In this document: positions 9,157 to 19,035 of the stretch, piece by piece
Position numbering within the stretch: position 1 is the first letter of the stretch
Layout of the letters: each line of letters starts with the position of its first letter
Assembly (NCBI GenBank): GCA_001466705.2
Contig: LATX02000206.1
Coordinates: 408,312-472,311 of the forward strand
Source: Moniliophthora roreri
Lineage: Eukaryota > Basidiomycota > Agaricomycetes > Agaricales > Marasmiaceae
DNA length: 64,000 nucleotides
Reading direction: 5' to 3'
Position numbers and translations under genes: made by a program
Notes under the pieces: model-generated
Database searches by the model: none
What the model saw: the letters and a program-made list of their open reading frames with translations, nothing else
Told to the model about the DNA's origin: nothing

Positions 9157-10407
9157 ATGGCTCTCAAAGAATCAGATATCGACGATCAACTTGAAGTAGC
9201 CGAACAGCTACTGAACCCGAACCCCAAACGAATCCCGCACCGAATTACTCGTGCCCAGCGGAGAGGAGCTATTGAAGGTCTCCAGAACGAAGAACAAACA
9301 GAAATGAAAGAACCCGAAGCTAAGTCTTCTCCAGAACTCAATCCTTTCGACAAGCTTAGGAATTTGTACAATTCCCCATCTGAATCAGAAATGACGACCC
9401 CTGGATCTTCCAATGATCGACCTACCGATCCTGTTCCTAAGGTCGAACCAAAGGACGACTCAGACGCCCTGTGGGTGGCTACCATTGCCACTTCCATTAT
9501 CGAAACTATTAATGACAAGAAAGAAGACAACGGGAAACCTCTCACTCCCGAACCCTATGAAGGCAATCAGAAGGACACCCATAGATTTCTTCTCGACCTT
9601 GAGGTCCTTTTCTGCATAAACCCCACAAGATACAATACTAATGAAAAGAAGAAGTTGACTCTTCTTCTCCTCCTTAAAGGACGAACCTGAGAATGGAAGG
9701 TTGGAGAACAGGTGAAATTATTCTCTGATGATCCCAACAGTCCTATCGCAAAAAAGGCAGCCGAAGAAACCTGGGATAGTTTCAAGGCTAGATTTAGAAA
9801 GACTTGGCAACCCGTTGATGTCAAGAGAGAAACGCAGATGTGGATTGAAGATCTCCGAATGAAGGAGAGAGCCGACAATTATGTCAATCAATTCTGACTC
9901 CTCGCAATGGAAACGGGATACGACAATGAAGCATTGATCAAGTTCTTCAAAGAGGGTCTCCCTGAATCCTTGGTTAACAAGATCATGCTTCAAACTGATG
10001 GAGTTCCTGAAACTCTACACAAATGGTTTGAATTAGCCATTCGGTATGATAATCAGTACAAATTCACCATGGCACAGAAAAAGAAACGAACCAGAAGAGA
10101 GCCGGTGAAACCGAAGATTACCAGGAAAGTGGAAGAAACGATGATTGGAAAGATAGGCCCGCTGTCCGAGTCGGACAGGTGAGATTATTTGGCTCAAGGG
10201 AAGTGCTTCTGTTGCGCTAAGACTGGTCATATCTCAAAAGATTGCCCATCAAAAGGACAAACCAGTATACTGGCCAAACCCTGAACAGAACCCCCGAAGA
10301 AACTCTCTGTGCAAGAGATGTTCACCAGAATCAAGACTATGGTATTGGATCAGACAGAAGGGGATCAGAAAGAGATCTTTGATCTCATGGGACAAGAGGG
10401 TTTTTGA
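9157..10407 (+). pseudogene. E2 gag with CCHC zinc knuckle, three in-frame TGA
   Basis: The start ATG at 9157 gives MALKESDIDDQLEVAEQL. The middle region corresponds to the retrotransposon Gag capsid fold (DTHRFLLDLEVLFCINP, ETWDSFKARFRKTWQP). A C-terminal knuckle CFCCAKTGHISKDC (C-x2-C-x4-H-x4-C) is followed by an IFDLMGQEGF tail that is nearly the same in elements A and D. TGA codons interrupt the frame after about 177 codons, at about codon 247, at codon 342, and once after the knuckle; several lie where CGA would be expected. The frame ends GGT TTT TGA, where pol takes over in the -1 frame. Confidence 0.85.
10397..10407 (+). promoter_or_regulatory. Probable -1 frameshift site between gag and pol
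   Basis: The gag frame ends GAG GGT TTT TGA. The heptamer G-GGT-TTT fits the X-XXY-YYZ slippery pattern. A one-base backward slip enters the open pol frame (TTG AAG AGG), which has no ATG of its own near this point. The identical GAGGGTTTTTGA occurs at the gag end of element D (38697-38708, minus). Element A has GAGGGGTTTTGA, which fits the rule less well. Confidence 0.5.
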
Positions 10408-13400
10408 AGAGGCGGGAGAGACCGACGCTCTTGCCGCCTGCAATTACGATTTTGAACGTTGTATTAGCTAAGTTAACTCGTCATTCAATTCGAATCCCTG
10501 TTCAATACAATGTTGGAACAGAAATTGTCAAAACAAAAGCCTTGATCGACTCAGGAGCGGGAGGCCGCTTCATCAGTGAAGAAGAAGCACGACACCTCAA
10601 GAAACCCTGGACAAAATTGGACAAACCCATCAAAGTATACAATGTTGATGGTACCCGGAATAAGACTGGTTGGATCACCCACAGCATCACAATTGATCTT
10701 TCAATAGGCGATAAATCAATGACAGAAACGATGTTGATTTCTGGACTAGGACCAGAGCGCATGATCTTGGGACTACCCTGGCTTCAAGATCACAACCCGA
10801 GCATAGATTGGGTAACCAGAGTTATTCAATTTAGACCGAAACAAAAGATTTTAGTTCAAAGACCAATCAAACTGTTCGTTGGGATTTTGGACAGAGTTGA
10901 AGATGAAGAAGTGTTGATTCGATCCTTTATTCAAGGAGAAGAGAATAGCGACAAAATATGAATCAATGCTAAGTTATCTGTTTCTCAAGTACTGGCACAA
11001 GCTCATGAGGTCAAAGCAAAACCCCTGGAGGAACTTCTTCCCACATATCTCTCTGATTATTCGGATTGATTCGAAAAGAAGAAAGCCGAACAGTTTCCCC
11101 CATCTTGACCTTATGACCACGCTATCGATTTGAAACTGGACTTCAAACTACGGGACTGCAAAATCTATTCTTTATTACCAAAAGAATGGATTGAGCAGGA
11201 CAAGTTTCTTGATGAAAACTTGCGGAAAGGATATATCAGACTCTCAAAATCTCCAATGGCATCTCCATTCTTCTTTGTCGCCAAAAAGGAAGCTGGAGCA
11301 CTCAGACCCTGCCAAGATTATCAGGACCTGAATAGTGGAACAATAAAAAACTGCTATCCCCTTCCATTAGTCACTGATTTAGTTGACAAACTGAAAACGG
11401 CAAAAGTCTTTTTGAAATTGGATTTACGAAATGAATACAACAATATTTGGATCAAAGACAGTGACCAATGGAAAGCAGCATTCAAAACTCCATGAGGCCT
11501 TTTCGAACCCATGGTTATGTTTTTCGGTTTAACGAATTCTCCGGCAACGTTCCAAGCATTCATGAACAACATCCTCAAAGATTTTATTGATGAAGGATGG
11601 TGCATGGTGTACATGGATGATATCTTGATTTTCTCCGACAAAGTCAATATTCATTGGCTATGCACAAGGCATGTTCTAGAATGACTTCAAGAAAACGACC
11701 TCTACCTCAAACCAGAGAAATGCAAATTCGAAGTCACAAGGACATTGTTCTTGGGAATGGTCATAACACCAGGACATGTTTTGATGGACGAAACGAAATT
11801 GGCAGGAATTAAGGATTGGGAAGCGCCTAAAATAGTCAAAGGTGTGAGATCATTTCTGGGTTTCGCAAATTTCTATCGGAAATTCATAGGGAAATATGCA
11901 GAACTGGCATGACCATTGCATGATCTCATGAAGAAGAATACAAAATTCGAATGGACCAAATTATGTAATGTTGCATTTGAAGTCTTGAAGGCCAAATTCC
12001 TACAACGACCTATCCTTCAAATGCCAGATGATGAGAAACCATTCATCATTGAAGCCGACACATCAAAATGGGTGACCAGAGCAGTTCTGAAGCAAAAAGG
12101 ACCTGACAGAGATCTGCATCCTTGCGGATACATTTCACATGCCTTCACACCAGCCGAAAGAAACTACAAGATTTACGATTGGGAGCTTTTGGCAATTGTC
12201 AATGCATTGAAGACATGGGAACATTATCTTCTCAGAGGAACACACCCAGTGACTGTTCTATCTGATCACAAAAACTTGACTTATTTCTGAATGGCACAGA
12301 AACTAAATCAACAACAAGCACGATGGAGTCTTTACTTGACTCAATTCAACTTACAGTTGGTGCATATTCCAGGAACAAAAATGGTTCAATCAGATGCCCT
12401 GTCAAGACAACCAGACCTCATAGACAAAGATAACGACGGGAATGATGACATTGTCATGTTGCTAGATAAGTTATTTGTCAATGTCATCGATACGGAACTT
12501 AGAAACAACCTGGAAAAAGCAATGTCAACAGATGACTTCCATCAGATGACATTGAAAAACTTGATAGAACATGGAACGACCCCAATCAAATCATCACTTC
12601 AAGATTGGAAAATCGACAGGAAACTCCTTTTCTACAAAGATCGATGTTATGTCCCAAATGATGAAACATTATGAAGGACGTTGGTCAAGAAAATCCATGA
12701 GGCTTTACCTCATGGACACTCTGGACAATGGAACACCCTGAACAAAGTCCAACGGAATTACTGGTGGCCCAGAATGACGAAGTTTATCAAAGCATTTGTC
12801 GATAGATGTGCAGCATGCCAACAGATGAAGATAAACACACATCCCACAAGAGTTCCATTTTAGCCCATTGGAGGGCACAAAGATGTGTTGCCATTCCAAA
12901 TCATCATGATGGATTTGATTACAGAGTTACCCCTAGTAGACAATTGTGATTCTATATTGGTTGTGGTTGACCATGTGGCTACTAAGGGGGTGGTTTTCAT
13001 TCCATGCAATAAGAAGATCAATGCTACGGAAACGGCTGAACTTCTTTTCCATCATGTGTACAAACACTTTGGACTCCCGGACAAAATTATCTTGGATAGA
13101 GACTCTCAATTCACAGCCGAGATATTCAAAGAAATGGGAAGAATATTGGGAATTAAACAATTGCTAAGTACCGCTTATCACCTGCAAACGGATGGCAAAA
13201 CTGAAAGGGTCAATCAGGAAGTGGAAATCTATCTATGGTTCTTCTGCACCAAAGAACAAACAAAATGGAAGGACCTCCTCCACTTTGCAGAATTCGCTCA
13301 CAATGCAAGAACCCATTCCACAACCCATGAATCACCATTCTATCTCACGATGGGATACTATCTGAGACCCCTTCCCACTGTATTTGACACATCTACCATT

Positions 13401-13948
13401 CTCTTGGTCGAACAGAGACTTGCGGAATTGAAAAGGCTTAGAGAGGAAACTTTAGCACTTCTGGACATCACAGCACAAAAGGTCAAAGAAAGAAGTGGAA
13501 GAACATTCGATAAGTTTGAAAAGGTCAGAAGGTTTGGCTAGAAGGAAAGAACCTATTGCTTGGCTACCCATCACCCAAGTTGTTCCTGAAACGAGAAGGA
13601 CCATTTGAAATAGAAGAAGTCTTGGGCCCTGTGACTTACAAGTTGAAGTTGCCATTTCAATGGCGAATTCACCCTATATTCCACGCTGGATTGCTCACAC
13701 CATACAAGGAGATGGAGACCCACAGTCCAAACTTCTTAGAACCTCCATCTGACATAGTAGAGGGGCAAGAAGAGTTCGAAATAGAGGCGATCATCAGACA
13801 TTGACCAAAAAGGAAGAATCAACCCCCAAAAGAATACCTCGTTTCGTGGAAAGGATACGACTCTTCACATAACCAATGGAAGAAGCTGAGCGAACTGAAA
13901 CATTCCATGGAATTGTACTTGGAATATAAAATCGCTCATAATTTGTGA
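10404..13948 (+). pseudogene. E2 pol: protease, RT, RNase H, integrase, chromodomain
   Basis: Protease carries ALIDSGAGGRFIS. Reverse transcriptase has [14 protein letters not shown], the catalytic [11 protein letters not shown] and [15 protein letters not shown]. RNase H has FIIEADTSKWVT, YDWELLAIV and [10 protein letters not shown]. Integrase has the HHCC zinc region (HGHSGQWN, YWWPRMTKFIKAF, CAACQQMK), the core with MMDLITELP, LDRDSQFTAEIF and TERVNQEVE, and the GPFEIEEVLGPVTYKL module. A chromodomain (EYLVSWKGYDSSHNQW) closes the protein. At least nine in-frame TGA codons are present, mostly at positions where CGA fits, plus a frameshift near 13535. The stop TGA at 13946-13948 overlaps the ORF3 ATG (TGATG). 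Confidence 0.9.
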
Positions 13949-14484
13949 TGATCTATAATCCCCATCATGACATGTCCACAGCAGCCAACACAGTCTACCT
14001 CCCTGGAGCCTCTCTGTCTCCCGTCCGATCTTACCCAGACGAGATCACTTATGACGAACCCTTCTCTCCTTCGACCTACGAACTCCTCTATATCCTTAAC
14101 TGCGAACACTATGACAAAAACCTGATGCAAATGATGGAAAACTTGAACCATCAACATCATTGGGTCGCAATGGAAACCCTTATGTACTTGTGACAGCACC
14201 GACAACTCCTAGATGAAGCCATCGCAAGGACAGACCGAGAAGCTGGCCTCTTCATGAGGACATTGACAGAAGGAGACAACAGAATAGTTCTAGATGGACT
14301 GATTACAGTACCTTCCCTTCCAAATGATATTGAAAACCTCCCACTTTACCTAGATCCACCACAAACAGGTGCTGAAGGGGACTCCTTTCCAAGAGATGAG
14401 GACCTCAACCCCAACACCCCTGCCTTCCTCGTCACTGTGGAACGACACCAAAGAGTTCTGCAAAGAGCAAGAGAAATTTCCAGA

Positions 14485-15185
14485 CACTACATACAAGGTG
14501 TTCTTTTCATACTATTAATACAAAGGAAATACACTCAGAATACTGCTATATATTTACTTCTAGACAACACTCAGAAAACTCTATTAGTTTCAAGCTATCA
14601 TCACATATTGAAAACAGCAAGCATATTCTGTATTTTAATTTCCAGAAGAGTCTGTATTTTCTAATAATTTTATAACAATGAAATTATAAAATTATCCTTT
14701 AGTTTTCTAATTACAAATATACTAGATTTTCTGCCTTATAAAATAGTGAGAAAACATTTTAAATACAAAAGGAAAACTATATGAAAACTATCTAAAAACT
14801 GCTTTAAAATATAGTATTTCCACATGATTTTCCTACCATTTTCCTAGTGTTTTCCTAGTGTTTTCTCTGACTTTCCCACAATAAAAAATTTGGAATTTTT
14901 ATCTTATCTTATCAGCATTTTCTGAGTATTTTCAACCAGAGAAAATTTAATGTTTTCTCAGCATGGAAATTATTCTAATATATTGTATTGTCTATTAATT
15001 CTCAGAATTTGAAAATTCTATATTTTTTGCTATTGAAAATTTAGCATCCTCCAGACATATTCTTGTTGAGGGGACACAATTAAAATTTAGAATTTATAAA
15101 TGCTTTTTTGAAAATCTTCTTTGCAAGAAGATTAAGTGTTTTCTCAATCAGAAAACCATGTTAAAAGAACACCTCGTACATAGTG
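14485..15185. mobile_element. CACTA-type MITE copy 1, 701 bp, TSD AGA
   Basis: Ends CACTACATACAAGGTGTTCTTTT and its reverse complement (AAAAGAACACCTCGTACATAGTG); AGA flanks both sides (14482-14484, 15186-15188). The interior is AT-rich with many TTTTC/GAAAA tracts and no coding capacity. Related copies are at 36626-37348 and 45930-46630. CACTA (EnSpm) transposases make 3-bp duplications and use CACTA termini, so this is a non-autonomous member mobilised in trans. Confidence 0.85.
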
Positions 15186-15970
15186 AGAGGACAATTCATC
15201 CTCGAAAGCCAAGAACCCAGACCCTTCTACTCCCCTCTTTTTGGACGAATTAACTGTCTCTGATCGACCTCTCAATCCTATCCTAGAAGAACCAAGTCCA
15301 ACACCAAGTCCCCAATCTCAAGACCAACTGAACGAGCCATACTTTTCCCAGACGTATCTGTCCCAAACACTCCCCTTCCCATGTTCCATCCAGATAATGA
15401 CCCACTGCCAACCCGATCAGCTGCTAACAACCACACCGTCAGAACCACTATTCTGATCCATTTCTACAGCCCTGCTCCAGAACCAATCTGAACAACGACT
15501 GCTGATGACAAATATCAACTTGTTTACCCCCTGACCCAATCCCCTTCAACTAACGACCACCCAACTCTGAGACCTAGATCGATTACGTCCAGAGTATCGA
15601 CACCTCCTGCTAGCCGAGATTGAAGCAGATTGTATGCAACAGGGATCGAGAGCGTCAACATCGAGGCCCAATTCTCCCCAACTGTCACTGATATCGCAGA
15701 GACCTCAGCCAACACCTTCAGACGACTCCACAGAACAAGCCCCTCATGTACAACTAACAGTGTGGGACGATGAGGAAGAGGAGGACGTTGACGAGGAGGA
15801 CGACAGGGATTTGCATCCCGTAAGGACATTCAACGATCCTACGATGTGGCCTATGGCACGGACAGAAGAGGTGTACATGCAACTGAATGCCCTGTTTGCA
15901 AGATGGGAACCCACTGTGCCATCAACTGTCAAAACTACTGTTGTGAGATTTGTGGACAATCTGCAGCTGG

Positions 15971-16434
15971 TGTTACATTACTTGCGCAGCAACGTCCAGT
16001 TCAACTACTTTGACGAAGTGGCTTCTTCGCTTAAGCAGCTTCACAAGTTCAAGTTAGAGTTCGTTCAGTGGTTACTGAAGTTCAGAGGTCCAGATATCGG
16101 TGTTGACACAAGTATCAATTAACCAGGTCAAGCTGAAGACTTAGAGTCTTAGCTTGAGCACTTAAATACAATACAACTGTTGTAACGCTAACTACATATA
16201 GAAAGCGAAGAGTTTGGTGTTTACATAAGGTTTCCCGAGCTATCGGGATATGAGTAATACGAATACAAAGGAATAGGTAAATGGGGACAGGGAAAGTGTA
16301 AGAAGTCTGATGGAGGGAGAAGCATGTGTGATAGAGACGGAAATGGGAGCTGGGAAAGTGTAAGAAGTCCAATTGAAGGAGAAGCATAGGGTGAGAGTAA
16401 AAGAAAAGAGTCTATGAGGAAAAAGTCTGTAACA
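15971..16434 (-). repeat. Family-A LTR in solo form, 464 bp, TSD GCTGG
   Basis: Ends TGTTACATTACTTG and GTCTGTAACA, with GCTGG at 15966-15970 and 16435-16439. It interrupts the second zinc knuckle of E2 ORF3. It equals the left LTR fragment of element A (18459-18763) over the shared 305 bases. It differs from the right LTR (25785-26248) at a handful of C/T or G/A positions. Confidence 0.92.
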
Positions 16435-16470
16435 GCTGGGCATTTATCTCAAGACTGCAACGAGCGATGA

Positions 16471-17180
16471 TGGTCTCACTGAAGATGCTCAAAAACCTAT
16501 GCCTCTACTATGAAAACACAAGGCCTGTGGTGCCAAAATACCCCCGAAAAAGGTATATATAAGTTCTTGATTCTCAGTTTTGTTTGTGAGTTGGTTCGGT
16601 GTGGTTCACTGTTACCGCAACATTAAGAATAATTCCCAATGTCTTGCTTGGTAGTTCAGAGACGATTTGCCTTCAAAACAACTTCTCAGATTGAGATTGG
16701 TGTTTGTTCTGTATAATACTTATGGGTTTATAGTTTTATTAATCACTTCAAAGCAAATACTCGTATCGATATTCGACCAGAAACTGCCCAAAGAATAAAC
16801 TTCTTCTAAGTGAAAATAAAGGTACCTCTTGTACCTGAATATAGCCCTCTTAGCTATGTTCTGCAACAATTCTCAAGAGGACAAATCTTCTAGACACTGC
16901 TAGCCTGAAACCCTCTCTGATTCATGTCAAAACACCAGACTATACTGATGCATGTCAGCTACCCTTTTGGTAAACTGATACAATATTCTGCTTATTAGAA
17001 AACACGCCTCTTGCATTAAAAACTAAGCTCTTCCTAGCTTTTATTTATATCTCTGGTTTGGGTTACAATCTCAGGTCTCAACTAGCCTGTGCCTCTTGCA
17101 CAACTAAATAAGCTAGAGCCCAAAGTGGTTGAAAAATACTGATTGCCGGTAGCTCTTCTACCTGAATAACAACGTCATAC
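16471..17180 (+). other. E2 tail and unidentified sequence up to contig end
   Basis: No gene can be supported. A TATATATAAG motif at about 16552 could be a promoter. The whole stretch recurs almost unchanged at 26285-26965, on the other side of element A. Parts near its end recur at 26967-27350, 40985-41242 and 43445-43702. It is probably a fragment of a dispersed repeat truncating E2. Confidence 0.4.
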
Positions 17181-17181
17181 N

Positions 17182-17499
17182 TAAAAATAAATATAATGAT
17201 ACAATAAGCGACGTCAGGGGTGACATTGCATCATAAATAGAAAAGGAAAGAAATGAATAGAATAATGATGTCATGTTGATGTCAAGAATGACATAACGAT
17301 GACATCTTAAATAAGAAGATAGGCATGAAGTCGGAAAAGGGAACTGGGAATGTGGATGTGTCCAGATGTTAATGAGAAGCATAGGTAAAAAGAGAAAACT
17401 AGCGCTTGAAGGCGCTAAAGTGTCAAAGCAATGAATAAGAAGAAGAAAAAGTGAAAAGAAATGAGAAAAAGATTGTCTTGTGAATGTACAACTGTAACA
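17182..17499 (-). repeat. Partial 3' LTR of element B', cut by contig end
   Basis: Starts at the contig edge in sequence matching the middle of the LTR at 23078-23698 (TAAAAATAAATATAATGATA) and ends ACAACTGTAACA. The abutting TTACCCTGTC is the complement of a purine tract GACAGGGTAA, as expected next to a 3' LTR on the minus strand. Confidence 0.8.
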
Positions 17500-17522
17500 T
17501 TACCCTGTCTTTACCTTTGAAC

Positions 17523-17714
17523 TTACATGTTCAATGCTATGGGCTGCCCTCCTATGAGCCACTCTCCTTGCCACTGTGGCTCTTTCGGCTCTCTCATCTC
17601 TGTCTCTCGGTCTATTCTTCTGAATATTCTTGGTCCTTTGGGAGAACCCATGTCCATGACAATTCTGTCTCCTAGTGGCAGGTCTTGAGGGCGCTCATTG
17701 CTCTCCATTTCCAT
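17523..17714 (-). CDS. Element B' ORF4
   Basis: The frame starts within the end of ORF3 (MEMESNERPQDLPLGDR) and runs to a stop at 17523. It contains MDMGSPKGPRIFRRIDRE, weakly like the GADPKKVRLL block of ORF4 in E1 and A. The end, WQGEWLIGGQPIALN, is clearly related to FHGKWLVGQRSISN at 40566-40705. It therefore appears to be the ORF4 of a second subfamily. The exact start is uncertain because the frame stays open upstream, overlapping ORF3. Confidence 0.4.
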   Translation of the reverse strand: MEMESNERPQDLPLGDRIVMDMGSPKGPRIFRRIDRETEMREPKEPQWQGEWLIGGQPIALNM

Positions 17715-18457
17715 AGTCGGCATCGTCCCACGTGGTATCATCTCTCCAATCAACGTCAAGAGTTGATGTGCCGCCAGTATCGTTTCGTCCCACAGTTCTT
17801 GTAGACTGTCTTCTGTCCCTACAATGTCCAGAGAGATGGCTAGCTTTATAAGTGTTGCAAACTGGGCAGATATAGTCCACACAGTCAACGGCGCAGTGCT
17901 CTCCCAGTTTGCACACAGGACACTCAACTCTTGGTGTACCTCATCAAGTAGTGCCGTAGTATGCGTTATAGGATTGCTTGATGTCGAGTCGATTGGCAAA
18001 GCCCTGTCGTCCAGCTCTGCGTCCTCGTCGTCCCACACCGACACGATAGGGACATTGGGTGTCTGGGTTGATGGGAATAATGGGGGCAGAGAGTTGTATG
18101 GGGTTCGGGAGGTTTGGAGAAAGTCTTGCTGACTTGAACATTCTTCTGGAGGGCTCAGTTGAACTGGAAGAGGTGGCGGGGAGTTCATGGCTGGGAGACA
18201 TTGGGGGCAGGGTAGCAGGAGGGGAGACATCTGGGAATTTTCCAGCTCTTCCACTGGTGTTGGAGATGTTCGATTCGTCACTTCCTGTGTTGTTGATAAT
18301 GGGGAATGGATCAGGGTAGAGAAGGGTTCGCTGGTTGGCAGGTAAACTGCTGATGCCTGCCATGGGAGTCAGGCTTCTTCTGCTGGGAGGTACATCTATG
18401 CGTATGGTTGCGTGGGTCTGGGGGATAGAGGAGGAGGGGACTGGGGTCTGAACCACT
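17695..18457 (-). pseudogene. Element B' ORF3, 5' end beyond contig edge
   Basis: Ser/Pro-rich linker, then an RG box (GVGRRGRRAGRQGFANR), then knuckles CPVCKLGEHCAVDC and CPVCNTYKASHLSGHC. Two consecutive TGA codons separate the RG box from the first knuckle, where E2 has ACGGACAGAAGAGGT. This fits decay of CGA codons. An overlapping frame on the same strand (17523-18281) is open for 252 codons but lacks the zinc ligands; I treat it as the shadow. The N-terminal segment lies beyond the contig join at 18458. Confidence 0.65.
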
Positions 18458-18458
18458 N

Positions 18459-18763
18459 AAGCTGAAGACTTAGAGTCTTAGCTTGAGCACTTAAATACAA
18501 TACAACTGTTGTAACGCTAACTACATATAGAAAGCGAAGAGTTTGGTGTTTACATAAGGTTTCCCGAGCTATCGGGATATGAGTAATACGAATACAAAGG
18601 AATAGGTAAATGGGGACAGGGAAAGTGTAAGAAGTCTGATGGAGGGAGAAGCATGTGTGATAGAGACGGAAATGGGAGCTGGGAAAGTGTAAGAAGTCCA
18701 ATTGAAGGAGAAGCATAGGGTGAGAGTAAAAGAAAAGAGTCTATGAGGAAAAAGTCTGTAACA
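18459..18763 (-). repeat. Element A 3' LTR, left part missing at contig join
   Basis: Equals bases 16130-16434 of the solo LTR at 15971-16434. Bordered on the right by TTACCCCCTCAAC, the complement of the polypurine tract GTTGAGGGGGTAA. Confidence 0.88.
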
Positions 18764-18803
18764 TTACCCCCTCAACAAGGGGCAAACTCCGATTGCCTAC
18801 TTC

Positions 18804-19034
18804 TTACGATTCTCCATCTCCATACAACTCGGCGTCATAATCGTACGACGTATCCGGCCTATCATCTATCTCCGGCATTTCATCTTCCACTTCCATCTTC
18901 GGAGTTGCCGGCAGATCGGAAGTCGGTTGCCATCCCATGGCCTGCCACTCATCTACTGAAAGCAATCTCACCTTTTTTGGATCTGCCCCTACAAACAACA
19001 ACTGGGCATCCTGATCATACTCCTTAACCAGCAT
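18804..19034 (-). CDS. Element A ORF4: acidic protein, 76 aa, intact
   Basis: Starts MLVKEYDQDAQLLFVGADPK one base after the ORF3 stop and ends DYDAELYGDGES. It differs from E1 ORF4 at a minority of positions, with no stop or frameshift. The acidic C-terminus (VEDEMPEIDDRPD) could act as an interaction tail. Function is unknown. The frame is also open upstream through ORF3, so expression as a frameshift extension is an alternative. Confidence 0.55.
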   Translation of the reverse strand: MLVKEYDQDAQLLFVGADPKKVRLLSVDEWQAMGWQPTSDLPATPKMEVEDEMPEIDDRPDTSYDYDAELYGDGES

Positions 19035-19035
19035 T

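Larger units (their letters stand above)
13948..16470 (+). pseudogene. E2 ORF3, interrupted by CACTA element and LTR
   Basis: The ATG overlaps the pol stop; a second ATG at 13972 (MSTAANTVYLPG) matches the starts of other copies better. The N-terminal segment YELLYILNCEHYDKNLMQMM aligns with YQLLHLFNTEQYDDQI of E1. The CACTA element (14485-15185) sits after about 178 codons. Beyond it, the RG box reads GR*GRGGR*RGGRQGFASR, with TGA where CGA is expected. Knuckle one is CPVCKMGTHCAINC. Knuckle two starts CEICGQSAAG and, after the LTR at 15971-16434, continues HLSQDC, restoring C-x2-C-x6-H-x4-C. Stop TGA at 16468-16470. An ORF4-like frame follows weakly (GAKIPPKKVYISS). Confidence 0.75.
8471..16530 (+). 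mobile_element. Element E2: Ty3/Gypsy chromodomain retrotransposon, 3' LTR not found
   Basis: Order: 5' LTR (8471-9071), self-primer site (9074-9084), gag, pol (protease, RT, RNase H, integrase, chromodomain), ORF3, and an ORF4-like tail. The right boundary is approximate because no 3' LTR is seen after ORF3. The element is broken by a CACTA insertion (14485-15185) and an LTR insertion (15971-16434). Nearly all in-frame stops are TGA. Confidence 0.8.

Noticed and set aside
9567..9993. Minus-strand frames across E2 gag
   Set aside because: They are antisense to a clear gag coding region and carry no conserved motif.
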